Assembly (NCBI GenBank): GCA_033439255.1 | Contig: CM065886.1 | Coordinates: forward strand, 1,302,001 to 1,366,000 | Length of the DNA: 64,000 nucleotides | Direction of reading: 5' to 3' | Source: Hericium rajendrae | Taxonomy: Eukaryota > Basidiomycota > Agaricomycetes > Russulales > Hericiaceae | Shown: piece by piece, positions 30,357 through 42,238 of the stretch | How positions within the stretch are numbered: the first letter of the stretch is position 1 | Layout: each line of letters begins with the position of its first letter | Program-made: the position numbers and the translations under genes | The notes under the pieces: model-generated | The model's database searches: none | What the model saw: only the letters and a program-made list of their open reading frames with translations | What the model was told of the DNA's origin: nothing

Positions 30357-31718
30357 CTAGCCCCATCGAAACTCAATCCCTCTCTCCCTCAACCGCGTCT
30401 GCCAGCCGACCACCACCTCACTCTCCAGCTGCAGCAGCCCCAACGCCCGCCCGCACACGCGCACGACCTTCAGCTCCGGGAGCTCCGCCGCAAGCAGCAC
30501 ATCCAGCGTGCGCCCGACATGCTCCGCACACGCCTGCACGGGAACGAGCGGCCGCTCCTCGCGCACCAGGAACCTCTCCGCGTACTCCGCAAAGTCCGCG
30601 CAGTCCCAGTCCACGGCGACGTGCTGCAGCGCGAAGTGCGCGGGGACGTCGAGCGGCGCGGCCATCTCCACGAGCTGTACACGCAGGGCGCGCAGGTTCG
30701 GGAAGTGCGCGAGCAGCGCGAAGAGCGTCTGCAGCTCGTGCGAGGTGTATGCTTCGAGGCCGAGCAGGTCCAGGGAGCGCACGCGCTCGCGAAGGACGTC
30801 GATTTCGTCGTAGACGGCTGCGTTTTGTACGGTGCTGAGGACATAGCTCAGGCCGCTCGTGATGCCGCGAAACCACTGGTACGTGTAAGAGAGATGCAGG
30901 TCCTCGAGGTTAGGGAAATCCCATCTGTCCGGCTTGGTAAGGAAGAGCTCGTAGGTCCCCGGCGTGAGGACGAGGGTCCGCAGGCTCATAGAGCGCAGCT
31001 TGCTCGTGACATGAGGCGGGAACTCGGCTCGACGAGGGGTCATGTCGCGCAGCGGCAGGACGAGTGTCTCGAGGCAGGTAAATCTCGACAGGCAGCCGGA
31101 AAGGAGCTCCCATATGAACATGTTCATACACATGTCTACCTTGCCAAGATCTAACTTGCCGAGGCGATTGCCCTCAAGGTGGGAGACGGCATGTATAGAA
31201 TATGAAAAGATGGAGCGAGGGCCGGCGTGACAGAGGACTTCCAGGCATGGACAGCGCTCCACGATGCGACATACAAGCTGCGCGAGTTTCTCGGAACGCA
31301 AGGGCCCCAAGGAAAATGTGTGTGAGGCGTACAGGTGACGGACGAGGAGGCCGAAGGGAGACTGGGGAGGTGTTGTGGCGGTAGCTTTCTCAGAGTTTTG
31401 CAGGCTGAGAAAGACCTGCTCGGCCTTGGCCAGGCTGTTCAGATGCACCGTCTCCCAGAGCATGGGGATTGCGAAGGTATGCCAAGCCTTGCAGACAAGG
31501 ACAACAGAGCGTCTCACGGCTAAGTTGAATGTATGGCGTGCTTGGAGGATGTCCTCGGCGTAATCGCGATTGAAGGGGATGTGTTCGGTGGTGGGGAGTT
31601 GGGGGTGATATGTAGCATATCGCAAGATCGGTATCCACAGCTCTGGCGGTAGAGATGGTGTTGCTGACTGGGCAAGTCAGTGAGAAATAGAACTTTAGAG
31701 ATGTGAAAGACTGACCAT
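30357..31718 (-). CDS. F-box-like protein (tandem copy 1)
   Basis: The main exon (31667-30357) begins SATPSLPPELWIPILRYAT, an F-box start, and continues with VRRSVVLVCKAWHTFAIPML and WETVHLNSLAKAEQVFLSL. The rest is irregular Leu-rich repeat-like sequence (LDLGKVDM, CLETLVLPLRDM, LRTLVLTPG, LEDLHLSYTYQWF, LRALRVQLVEM) and ends GIEFRWG. The likely start codon is alone at the end of a first exon: CATG at 31718-31716 followed by GTCAGT and a 48-nt intron ending GCCCAG, giving M directly before SATPS. F-box proteins recruit substrates to SCF ubiquitin ligases; the substrate is unknown. A tandem paralogue lies at 32165-33511 and a decayed one at 49.64-50.95 kb. Confidence 0.82.
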
Positions 31719-32164
31719 GATTCTTGCGAGTCTCAAATCGAATGATCCTAGTTGCTTGTGCTGTCCTATATGCAGCCTTGTCAGTGAACCAACAGAAGGA
31801 GATTAACGACGAAGAGTCAGCAAGAAAGGGAATGTCCGGCAAAACAAGATCGCTCTTTCCCATATGATCTCAAGCGAGGCGGAACACGGTAGAAGAATGG
31901 TTGGATTCGGGTGCACGAAGTTTCAAGTCATACTCAACCGAAGTCGACCGGTAGTGTGACATACGTTTTTGGAAAGTACGATCGTCTCACAACTTGCAGT
32001 GAAATCGCGCCGTACACTCAAGATTGGACTACAAGGAAGACAACAAATGGCCGTCGCATGTAACTTTCTCCTAACTCAAGCTTCAAAGTACACAAACGTG
32101 TTGGTACGCAGCCCTGATTTCCGCGGCGAGCACATGGGGTATTCCCGCGTCCATGCCGTCCGAG

Positions 32165-33511
32165 CTAGCCCCATCGAAACTCAATCCCCCTCTCCCTCAA
32201 CCGCATCTGCCAGCCGACCACCACCTCGCTCTCCAGCTGCAGCAGCCCCAATGCCCGCCCGCACACGCGCACGACCTTCAGCTCCGGCAGCTCTGCCGCG
32301 AGCAGCACATCCAGCGTGCGCCCGACATGCTCCGCACACGCCTGCGCGGGGACGAGCGGCCGCCCCTCGCGCACCAGGAATCTCTCCGCGTACTCCGCAA
32401 AGTCCGCGCAGTCCCAGTCCACGGCGACGTGCTGCAGCGCGAAGTGCGCGGGGACGTCGAGCGGCGCGGCTATCTCCACGAGCTGTACGCGCAGGGCGCG
32501 CAGGTTCGGGAAGTGCGCGAGCAGCGCGAAGAGCGTCTGCAGCTCGTGCGAGATGTATGCTTCGAGGCCGAGTAGGTCCAGGGAGCGCACACGCGCGCGA
32601 AGCACGTCGGTTTCGTCGTCGATGGCTGCGTCTACGGTGCTGAGGACATAGCTCAGGTTGATCGTGAAGCCGCGAAACCACTGGTACGTATAAGAGAGAT
32701 GCAGGTCCTCGAGGTTAGGGAAATCCCATCTGTCCGGCTTGGTAAGGAGGAGCTCGTAGGTCGCCGGCACAAGGACGAGGGTCCGCAGGCTCGTAGAGCG
32801 CAGCTTGCTCGTGACGTGGGGCGGGAACTTGGTCATGTTGTGCAGCGGCAGGATGAGTGTCTTGAGACAGGTAAACCTCGACAGGCAGCCGGCAAGGAAC
32901 TCCCATACGAACATGTCCAGACACGTGTCTACCTTGCCAAGATCCAACTTGCCGAGGCAGTTGCCCTCAAAATGAGAGAGGGTGCGTAAAGCATCTGAAA
33001 AGATGAGGCGGGGGCCGGCGTGACAGAGGATCTCCAGGCGTGGACAGCGCTCCACGATGCAGCATACAAACTGCGCGAATTTCTCGGAACGAAAGGGCAC
33101 CACGGAAGATGTGAATGAGGCGTACAAGTGACGGACGAGGACGCCGAAGGGCGACTGGGGAGGCGTCGTGGCGGTGGCTTTCTCAGAAATCTGCAGGCTG
33201 AGAAAGACCTGCGCAGCCTTGGCCAGGCTGTTCACATGCACCGTCTCCCAGAGCATGGGGATTGCGAGGGTGTACCATGTCTTGCAGACAAGGACGACTG
33301 AGCGCTTCACCGCTAAGTTGAATGTATGGCGCGCTTGGAGGATGTCTTCGGCGTAATCACGATTGAAGGGGATGTGTTCGGTGGTGGGGAGTTGAGGGTG
33401 GTATGTAGCGTATCGCAGGATCGGGATCCACAGCTCTGGCGGTAGAGATGATGTTGCTGACTGAGTAAGTCAGTGAGAAATCGAGCTTTAGGGATGTGAA
33501 AGACTGACCAT
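32165..33511 (-). CDS. F-box-like protein (tandem copy 2)
   Basis: Tandem paralogue of the gene at 30357-31718. The start codon at 33511-33509 is again isolated by GTCAGT and an intron ending ACTCAG, joining to SATSSLPPELWIPILRYAT. It continues with KRSVVLVCKTWYTLAIPML and the same Leu-rich body to GIEFRWG. Compared with copy 1 it lacks a few residues after LPLHNM (copy 1 has LPLRDMTPRRAEF where this has LPLHNMTKF). No stop or frameshift is visible. Likely an SCF substrate-recruiting protein; substrate unknown. Upstream lies a fragment of the acyl-CoA synthetase rather than a complete gene. Confidence 0.82.
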
Positions 33512-33689
33512 GTCTCTTGCGAGTCTCAGAGCGAATAATCCTAGTTGCTTCTGCTGTCCTATATGCAGCCTTGTCAGTGAAGGCTTTAAGGGACCAATAG
33601 AAGGAGATTAACGACGAACAGACGCCGCTGTGACATGCTGATGGACTGATTATCTGCCAAATCGAGACGTCATGACGACGGCGCTCGCA

Positions 33690-34251
33690 TGCGCCCACTG
33701 CAGCATGGCATATGCACCAATGCATTATGTTGAGCACTGCGATTGAGAGTATGCCGACCTCTAGTAGAGACGTGACGTACCTGCGGTTCCCATGAGCACA
33801 GCGACTTGATTGCCCCTTTTCAACTCCAAATCAACCAGCCCACGGACCAGCCTGGACTAGCTGAATATGTGCATGCCTGTCAAACTCATCAAAGTACTAA
33901 GCCAGGTACGTTCCTAGATGCCAAGGTTGCGAGATCTGGGTCCGCCATGCGCGTGTAGATGCTCACAGGTGAGATAGTGCGGGGCATTCGCGGCAAATTC
34001 GCGGTGTTGCGCGAGGATCTCCTTGGAAAAGTACGCCGGGAAGGTCCTGGAAGAACGGGTGTTTCTCGTCTTTCGACGGCCGAGAGCGTGAAGTGCCTTC
34101 TGGGAACACGGGCTGCGGAACGCAACGTCAAAAGTTTGAGCGCTGTGCGGAGTCGACGAGACGCTGTCAGGAAATGAGAAGAGGTTGCCCTCTTCCCCTT
34201 TTCTGCCTCCCTCACGAACGTTGCGCCTCTACGATGTATTCGATCACGCAT
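33690..34251 (-). pseudogene. 5' fragment of acyl-CoA synthetase (copy C)
   Basis: Degenerate first exons of the synthetase. ARVPRRHFTLSAVE near 34100 matches copy B ([14 protein letters not shown]). A frame-shifted stretch resembling RNTANAPR follows. CATATGCCATGCTGCAGTGG at about 33696-33715 encodes the YAMLQW of exon two. The adenylation domain is missing. The F-box copy 2 follows directly, so recombination between F-box/synthetase units probably deleted the rest. Confidence 0.8.
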
Positions 34252-35550
34252 CTGCCGAAAATTGTATGAGAAAGGTTGCTGAAAGGATGAACTGACTGTA
34301 GCATGTTACGTGTTTGGCAAGACGCGCTTGTGGCGGCAGGATGACCGTGACCTTGGACGCGCCCATCAGCAAAAGTGTGAAAAAATGGCAAGGGCTTACA
34401 AGGCTATGTAAGCATTTACAAAGGTCTCAATCTTCAGCGTCTGGTGAGGATTCCACCTTTCGTCACAAAGCAATGTACGTGTGCCATATGGATTTGCCAA
34501 GCTCCCAATCGGAGCCAATCCTTCCCAAAGCTTGTCAGCCTTGCCAAGGCTTACCCGCAGACGAGACTTGTCCGTTGATGTGGCACCCGTGTAATGCCAT
34601 GTGGCATTTGAATGGCATTGTAAAGCCACGCAGGGTAGCTCTGTAATATTTAGCTAGTTTTGTTGATTTTTTGTTATTGTCAACAGAAATGTTGGGATAA
34701 AATCAAGAGAATTATATTTTATAACGAAAGTAGATACATGACAATGACAATTATCTACGACTAATATCACTCAATGCGGTAACTAAGCACTATAATACCC
34801 GTATCCATGTGCGCTGATGCGCCATGACGGTCGCTCACTCAGCTCGAGAATGGACGTCCCCGAGATTGCCATAAGTCAGCGGCGAGCCCTCGCCAGATCG
34901 CGCGCGCACCAGAGAATGTCTTCGAGCGATGAGGACACCCAGAAACTGCCACTTGCACGAGATAACACAAAGAGAGAAGAGCCAAGCCGGCGTAGATCAA
35001 CGCGAGACAGCACTAGCTTCGTGCGAAAGGCGAGACACAAGTCGCGAAGATCCCAGTGTGCTCGAGATACGGTCAAGAGAAAGGAGGAGTTGGACAAAGG
35101 CGGACGCGGGCGGAGGGTATTAAACAAGCACAATTTAGGGCCGGTGATGACATACCTCCGAAAAATGTAGCGCTGCGTCGCTAGGGGATGGTAGGAATAT
35201 CGAGAGCAGAACGGCGGGCAGGCGACCGCTGCAAAGGCGGCAGAAGGCCGTTACCTCGATTACAAGCTTGTAGATACCGAATCAGAGATTTTGAAGACTC
35301 ACCATCAATGTGTGAGATTTCCAAGACCATGCAAGCCTTGTATGATCTTGACATGGGTATGTATTGCGCATTGCATACCCTTGTAAGAGATTACATTCCG
35401 GCGCAATCGCGGTGACGCGTGACACTTCCCACCGGGGAATAACCGACTGAAACGTTTTTGCTGATGCCTGAACAGTGAACATAACCTGAACAGAAACCTT
35501 TCGTTGAACACAACTATCCCAGCCTCCTGCATTTTCTCCCTATTGACGCC
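34252..35550. other. intergenic; no gene recognised
   Basis: The left half turns AT-rich (34650-34800). Frames at 34314-34646 (+) and 34817-35170 (+, Arg/Ser-rich) have no recognisable domain. The last 100 bp would contain the SPC25 promoter. Confidence 0.45.
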
Positions 35551-36446
35551 ATGGCACATCCTCTACGCACACCCCAGCTCGATCTCTCCTCAATCCTAGC
35601 CTCTCAAACACCCCAGATAGATCTGAAAATCGACGCATACGAAGCCTCCACGCGCAACTTCTTGAAAGCCGTGGGCAACTACACGAACAGCGCGATCACC
35701 GAAATCGCGCACCGGCGGGACGCGCACAGCGCAGAGAAGAAGAAGCTGCTCGACAGGGCACAGTACATCGAGGCCGAGACGAACCAGTGCAAGGTGAAGG
35801 AGATCGATCTGCTCGCAGGTGCGCGCCCTCCCTCCACCCGGCGCGAACACCGCTGACCCCACCGCGCGGCACACAGCGCTCGAGAAAGAGCAGGAAGAGA
35901 CCAAGGAGGCCGAGTCCTCCGTCGCCACGCTCCGCAGACAGCTCGCCTCCCTCCGTGAGTCCTGCGCCTCGCTCGACGCCGAAATCGAGCAGTACCGGAC
36001 AACAGCTGCAAACCTCCGCCGCGGTACGTGCGAATTGCAGTCGAGTGCGGATGAGACTGACGGGTGCTGCAGAGAAGGACGGCGAGCGCGCGGTGCTGGA
36101 CACGTTCGCGGCGCAGGTCGTGCCGGAGCTGCGCGCGTGCGAGGAGGCCCTGCAGTGCAGCATCGAGGGCGTCGACCAGGACCGCCTGCTCATGCGCTTC
36201 GCGTTCGACGGCCATACCGACGCGCCGCGCGAGTGCAGCTTCGTCCTCGATGTTGGCGGCCCAGGTTATCGCGGTGAGTCCGCCGACATTGCGCGTCAGA
36301 CGAGATCTGACCGTTGGGCTGTAGTGCTGGCGACAACGCCTGCGTTGCCTGATCTACCTATTCTGGTCGAGAAGCTTAATGAGACCCGGAATATTTTTTC
36401 TTTCATCAAGGAAATCAGGGAACAGTTTCGCACATCGCTGGCGTGA
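35551..36446 (+). CDS. SPC25: kinetochore protein Spc25
   Basis: Spc25 pairs with Spc24 at the inner end of the Ndc80 complex, linking kinetochores to microtubules. Exons 35551-35818, 35877-36023, 36073-36273 and 36325-36446 join in phase. The product is about 245 residues, normal for Spc25. The N-terminal two thirds are coiled coil (AYEASTRNFLKAVGNY, EKKKLLDRAQYIEAE, LEKEQEETKEAESS, LRESCASLDAEIEQYR). The C-terminal globular domain has DRLLMRFAFDGH, CSFVLDVGGPGYR, then VLATTPALPDLPILVEKLNE and IFSFIKEIREQFR. The F-x-F, Y+V and LN.T...F.F.K..R..F pattern is the Spc25 RWD signature. ATG at 35551 (MAHPLRTPQ) is the first in frame. Single copy, with no sign of decay. Confidence 0.85.
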
Positions 36447-36803
36447 GCGTCGGTGCTTATCTGACGCGGTACCACGACTCGATATCAGATGTGCTCCTCT
36501 CGTCTCGTCTCCGAATTATCGAGCGCCCTTACTATACCCCCGCATACAAGTCTTACCCGCAGCCTTCGTGGTCGCTCTTTTCTTTCCATTCTTGAAGATC
36601 GTCGAGTCACATCTGCCGTGCACGCGTTGATTCCGGATGCATTAATGGGTCTGCTCGCTGATCCACTTATGATTATATACAAGATTACTCTGTCCCCTTG
36701 GTCGCATGGTGGGGGGATACTACAGAGTGCAAAAGACACTTCGAACACCAAAATACATACAAGCATCCATCCATGGTATCTACAAATACACACCATCCCT
36801 TGC
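36447..36803. other. convergent intergenic spacer
   Basis: Between the 3' ends of SPC25 (+) and the ABC transporter (-). It would hold both 3' UTRs. No gene seen. Confidence 0.5.
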
Positions 36804-39800
36804 CTACCCCTCGCCCGCCTCCGCCCCCTCGGGGCCCAACATCCCCTCAAGCTCCGTAACGCGCCGCTCCCACCGCTCAACCTCGCGCAGCTTCTCGCGC
36901 AGCACGCCGATCTCGCGATCGAGCCCCATGCGCTCCGCGGCCGTCCCGACGCGCGCGAGCGCCCAGCTCCCCGCGCCGTCGCCCGCGAGCGTGAGCAGCT
37001 GCGTGTGGTACTTCGTGAGCCCCGGCCTGTGCGCGTGTCAGTGTGGATCAGGAGGCGCGCGGAAAGGAGGGGGACGCACCGCAGCGAGATGGTGATGAGC
37101 GTAATGCCGAGCGCCTTTGCGTGCTCGTACATCCGCCCCTCGACGTCGCTCGACACCGCGCTGGTGCACTCTGCGGAGTCTGGCCGTCAGCAATGGAACA
37201 TGCGCATCATGTAGAAGCAGCACGCACCGTCCAGAATCGCGAACTGCGGCTTGTGGTAGAACACGCGCGCCATGCCCATCTGCCGCGCCGTCAGCGTCCG
37301 CCCGCAGCAAAGGAGAGAAAACGCACCCGCTGCTTCTCGCCCCCGCTCAGCACGTCGCGCCATTCCTTGCGCGTAAACCACCCGCCCTCGCGCGCGGGCA
37401 AATACTCGAGATGCACCGCGCGCAAAATATCCATCAGCTCCGCCTCCGTCCGGCCCGCCGCGACGTACTCCGGGTACGCATGCGGGTATATAATCCTGCC
37501 GCCCCCATCAGCACACACCGTGCAGAGCGAAGAGGAGACAAAGACGCACTGGTCGAGCAGGCTCCCAGCCACCATGTACGCGCGCTGCGGCACGACGAAC
37601 ACGGCGCCGCGCCCCGGGCGGCGCACGCACCCGCCGCCGGGCGCCCACAGCCCCGCGAGCACGCGCGCGACGGCCGTCTTGCCGACGCCGTTCGAGCCCG
37701 TGATCATGAGGTGCTCGCCCGGCGCGAGCGCGAGGCTCAGGTCGCGCACGAGCGGCGGCTGCGCCGCGTGCGCGGGGACGACCACGTCGACGTGCTCGAG
37801 CGCGATGGACGGCGCGCCGGGCGTGGACGCGGGGAGCGGCGGGAGCTGGTGCAGCGTCGAGAGGAGCGTGTAGAGCCGCGTTGTGAGGCCTGCGAGCTCG
37901 AGGATGTCTTTGTATGCGTACATGACGCGGCCGCCCGCGTCCGCGAGGCTGAGGAGCAGCCGCCGGGAGGAGATGTAGCCTGCGGTGGGATGAGTGTGCG
38001 CTTGGATTTAGGTGCGGGATGCATACTCTCAGTGCGGTTTGCCACGGCGTCGTCGACACCTTGTGATTGGCGCGTGGTCTGTACGCCAATGGAGCGCGTG
38101 CGCGTGAAGAGGACGGGGATGGCAATAAGGCAATAGCCGGCGGCGGACCACAGGTACTTGATGACATAGTCTTCTGTCCATTCATACGCAATGCGGATCT
38201 GCATGAAGGTCAACATCTGCGAGGCTAGTCGTGCTGGACGACCGACCTTGAAGATAGAGTTCACGTGGCTAATCAGCCGCAGATATGCCCTCCAGAGAAT
38301 ATCTCGCTCTCTCTTGCCGCCATCGTAGAACCTGCACCGTCGTCAGCCTCACGACACGCGAATACCGCAGAAAGAGAAAGCACGCACGCAATTTCCTCGG
38401 CCTCTCGCCCAACACGGCCGACTCCCGCGCGATACTCGCCCTCCAGCCGCGCCTCGACTGCGGCAAGTCGGCCAAACGCAGGCGTAACGGCGCGGAGGAT
38501 CCGCGCAGTCAGGTAGTACTGCGCGAAAAGCGCGACAGTGCCGCGGAAGCCGAGCGTGCGCGACAGTTGTGATGTGAAAAGCGTCAGGTCGAGCATCGGC
38601 TTGAGCACATTGCCGCTGTAGGAGGGTCAGCCTGTTGCACAGAAAGGGGAAAGAGAGCAAGACGCACTAGAGCCCGGCGAGACTGTCGGCCCAACTCGCG
38701 ACATCGGCGGTGATGTACTGGTCAACGCCTTCGAGACCACCTTCACCCGAGACGCGGTAGTAGCGCAGGAAGGGCTCGGAGGAGAGATATAGGTCATGTG
38801 TATAACGGGTGAGACGTGTGCGCAGACGGAGGGCGAGGCGTGCCTGCAGGTGGCGGATCTGCGGGGACGTGATCAACATGACCTATGGGCAGTGCGAGGA
38901 TGATACGAACCATAGAGTTTGTGTACGTGCTGGGAATGGCAAGGAGGAACCAGAGGCCAAGGCCGCGGAGGAAACCTTTGCCATTGGCGCTGACCTATCA
39001 GCAACATTCAGCTTCGATGATAGCGTATTCGAAGTAATTGTACTCACCAAGTCTCGTACTATTCGTCCGTCCAGGCGCGCGACACCGACGCTGAGCACTG
39101 TCCGCAAGACGAGGAAGGCGCTGTGTACGAGAAGAATGCCCGTTTCTTGGCAGTACCAGGTTGGGAATGCAATGCGGAGTAGTACGGACAGCTGGCGGAG
39201 AAAAGACTTGTCTACGTTCGGTTTATTCTGGGCGGACGCAGGCAAAGGAGGGAAGAGATGCTTGTGGGACGCGAAGACAGATTCTGGAGTTGGGTGGATG
39301 GGAACCTACAGATGCATATCGTTAGAAACATGAAGGAATAGAAATTGATCTAATGATTGGGTGTTAGGAGGACAGGACTGTTATCACAAGCGGGCCGGAG
39401 TAGGAAGGCCACTTGCTACTTTGAGACATAGCAAAACCGCAGGACCTGTCCATTCTCATGGCTAGACTTCTGATGCCCAGTCCTCATACAAAATAATGAG
39501 ACTAATCCACGAGCTGCATGAATTCAGTGCGGCAGGATACCTGCCTCACCGTCCGGATGTGTGGTCATCCGTCTAACTGAGGCCACTTGAGCTGCAATAT
39601 CTCTTGGATGTCGCACCTCGACAAACGACAATGAGCGCAATGAGAGCACAACTCTACCACAGACCAGTGCAACTCCTCGTTTAGGACCTAAGGACAGGCA
39701 TGGGCCTAGAGGGCGAGTCTCGAGCAAGTAGAAGCGACCGACCGTACACACCTTGGACACGCCATCTGCCCCAGGCACAAGCAGCACCTTCTCCCCATCT

Positions 39801-39976
39801 GGGCCCTCAACATAGACCTGCTGAAGCGCGCGCACTGCTTCATCCCTATCGACGCGTTTTTGGCCACGGCCGCGAGGTATGACCACGAGAAGGCGCGAAC
39901 GGGCGAGCAGGAGTGCCGCGACGACGACAAAGACGGCACGGCGGGGCGGTGGCCAGAGCTTTGACTGGTTCGGCAT
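36804..39976 (-). CDS. peroxisomal ABC transporter, ABCD (PXA) family
   Basis: Half-size ABC transporter importing long-chain acyl-CoA into peroxisomes for beta-oxidation. ATG at 39976 (MPNQSKLWPPPRRAVF) starts a first exon with a basic, hydrophobic segment. A first intron of about 440 nt follows, long for this genome. The membrane domain follows: RQLSVLLRIAFPTWYCQETG, LDGRIVRDLVS, LWFLLAIPSTYTNSM, LSSEPFLRYYRVSGEG, the ABCD-type EEIAFYDGGKRE, then YVIKYLWSAAGYC. The nucleotide-binding domain has Walker A (GSNGVGKT), the signature LSGGEKQR, Walker B (FAILDECTSAV) and ISLR. It ends in a short coiled tail (LDREIGVLREKLREVERWER). About 740 residues in roughly ten exons, intact. I cannot say whether it is PXA1 or PXA2. 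Functionally it could supply the same lipid pathway as the synthetases, which is inference. Confidence 0.9.
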
Positions 39977-40607
39977 GATGCTGGTTGTGGTGAGAGTGTA
40001 AAGGTACTCGTTGGGGACCTGTGTCAGAGACACCCCATGTGAGAACAGATGAAGGTATTGCGAGATTGTTGGAGAGGTCTCAGTGACATTGGCATCTGAT
40101 TTCCGCCCTCGTCGCTTGATGGAGACCCTGCATTCGGGTTAAGGTCAACTCCGGATTCATTTTGTTAACTTCACAAATAAGCGCTCGTTGCCACGCTGGT
40201 CCTTTGATTTGTTTCAATTCAGAACGATAATCCCTGGACCTAGTCTTCTTAAGCAGGCTGAAGATGACAATAGTCGATCGTCTTATACCTGGACCGGCTT
40301 AGCGCTTAGCAGTAACCTGAGCTCAGCCCATACCACCACCACAAGAATTCTTGTGCTGTACCAATGTAAGTATATGCAATGCAAAGGAGCAATGTCCACA
40401 GGCCCAGCGCGGATGCACAGTTCACAGATCATGCTTTCCCAGCCAAGAAGCTCAGTCGGTATCATGAAAACCTCAGCGCGATATATAACCTCCCAGGCCT
40501 CCCTTCGCCCGTGTCTACCTAAGATTCTGCACTTGCAGCTTCTTCGCAGCAATAAACGCCTCAGAGTCGCCGCTCCGACAAAGCCCGTGCATGAGTGCCC
40601 TTGCATC
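39977..40607. other. intergenic with one copy of a 27-bp direct repeat
   Basis: Contains CACAAATAAGCGCTCGTTGC at 40172-40191, extending to CACGCTG at 40198. The same 27 bp recur at 42517-42543. No gene is recognised. Confidence 0.6.
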
Positions 40608-42238
40608 TCAGACCAGATCCGCAAGAATATCCTCGCCCAGGCTGGCATAATGATACTTGATCCAGCGCGGCTCGTTCGCGTAGTCGAGCGCAACGCAGGC
40701 GCGCGGGAACACGCCGCGCACGCATGCTACGTGGTACGCCTGACGCGCGGCGCCCAGCGCCTCGAGGTCTGCGCAGTAGACGACGACGACGCGCGGGCTG
40801 TGGTCCGCCGCGTCGCACACGGCGTCATCCGGCCAGACGCCGACCTCTGTCTCGAGGTGCGCAAGGCGCGGGCAGCGTTCCGCGAGCGCGCGCAGGCCTG
40901 GCAGCGAGATCATCGAGGCGCCGAGCGGGGCTGCGAGAAGCTCGAGGCGCCGCAGGGCGGGCCACGCGGCCGCGAGCGCGGCGAGTAGGTCATCGTTCAG
41001 CGCGATGGGCAGCGCGGCGAGCCGACATTCCTGCATGCGGTTGAAGGTGCAGAGTAGCGCGGTGAGGCTGGAGGCGGAGAGTGCGACTTGTAGGGGGAAG
41101 GGGATGGATTCTGCGTACTCGAGAGCGAGGGAAGTAAGGGTCTGCGGAGCGCACGTCGTGTGGATGGCATGCAGCAGCTCGGCGAGGTCGGAGGCGGTGG
41201 GGGCGTCGTCGCAATGGATCGCGAGGCCGTGGAGGTTCCTCGGCCTGGGCTGGAGCTGAGCGAGCAGGGCCGTGGAGTCTTTGAATCCGGGCGCGGACCA
41301 GCGCAGGACACGCAACGCTGGGAACGGCAGACGCGGGAGGGCGGGCTCGGGCCTGGCGGCACTTGGGTTTGCGTACTGATACAGGTGGTTGATCACGGTG
41401 TGCAGGTGCGCCATCGTCGCGAGAGAGAGAAGCGTCTCGCTGGACGGCTCGATCCAGAAGCCGACGTGCGTGATCGACGGGAAGGCGGCGAGGATGAGGG
41501 AGAGCTGCCGCCCGCTCCCATCGAATACGCCGTCGTCGAAATCGTCAATTTCGAGCGCCGTTAACGAAGGACAGGCCGTTCCGAGAGACGCTAAGACCTG
41601 GTATATCAGTCCGTCGCACTCTTCTGGCCACGGAACCACCATCAGTTTGAGCATGGTCAGGCTAGGCCCAGAGAATACCTGTATGCACGGGTACAGTCCG
41701 ATGGTGGATTCCTGCCAATCCAGGTAGCGCAGGTTGGGCAGGAGGGGCATGTCGTGTGCGGACATCCAGATCGACAGCGCGCGGCCCATAAGAGGGTCCA
41801 TCAACCCAACCGTCAGACTCCTGATACGACCGGCGTAGTAATGGAATCTACTCCAACAGGCCCCGTCTATGGTTTGAACAAAATTCCGGAGATGCCGACA
41901 CTGTCAGTGGAATATTCGGGCGTGCTAGCAGACAGACCGGTGCATCTCACCATGACGCTGGCGTGTGTCGAGGAACGTGCATCTTCGAGCGATGGTCGTC
42001 TGCCTGGAGGTACTGATAGGTTGAGAAGAGGTTCCACACACCCCACGCAGCCCCAGAAGGCATCCAGACATGGTTCCAATAAAATTTTTGACGTGAGCAA
42101 AAGAGACCAGAGGGTCTTAGCGTCCTTGCGACTGGGTGGACGAACCACGGCAGTGTAGGCGATGATGATCTGGGGATTGTGTGATAGGGATTGTGTGATT
42201 AAATAGACAATCTCAGGGATTTGCAAACACCGGTGCAT
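40608..42238 (-). CDS. F-box/LRR-like protein (divergent pair, left copy)
   Basis: Exons 42238-41951 and 41900-40608, with a 50-nt intron (GTGAGA to TGACAG) that joins ASVM to CRHLRNFVQ in phase. About 526 residues. The N-terminus (MHRCLQIPEIVYLITQSL) and LLLTSKILLEPCLDAFWG fit a divergent F-box. The C-terminal part is a Leu-rich array: LPNLRYLDWQESTIG, SLTMLKLMVVPW, CPSLTALEIDDFDD, FPSITHVGFWIEP, ALRVLRWSAPG, LTSLALEYAESIPF, LRRLELLAAPLG, CPRLAHLETEVGVW. It ends EDILADLV. Intact. Its twin starts 606 bp away on the other strand at 42844. Probably an SCF substrate receptor; target unknown. It differs clearly from the 30-33 kb F-box family. Confidence 0.8.

Larger units (their letters stand above)
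30004..33700. repeat. tandem duplication, two units of about 1.8 kb
   Basis: A shared block beginning ACAAGATCGCTCTTTCCCAT occurs at about 30012 and 31841. The F-box stop codons are at 30357 and 32165, and their start codons at 31716 and 33509. Spacing drifts between about 1.79 and 1.83 kb because of small indels. Non-coding flanks are as similar as coding sequence, so the duplication looks fairly recent. Confidence 0.85.

Noticed and set aside
30332-31154. Plus-strand frames of 100-211 codons across the F-box genes
   Set aside because: Antisense shadows of the GC-rich F-box exons; the minus frame has the recognisable protein. The same holds at 32.0-32.65 kb.
37043-38136. Plus-strand frames of 276 and 339 codons
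   Set aside because: Antisense to ABC transporter exons with Walker A and signature motifs on the minus strand.
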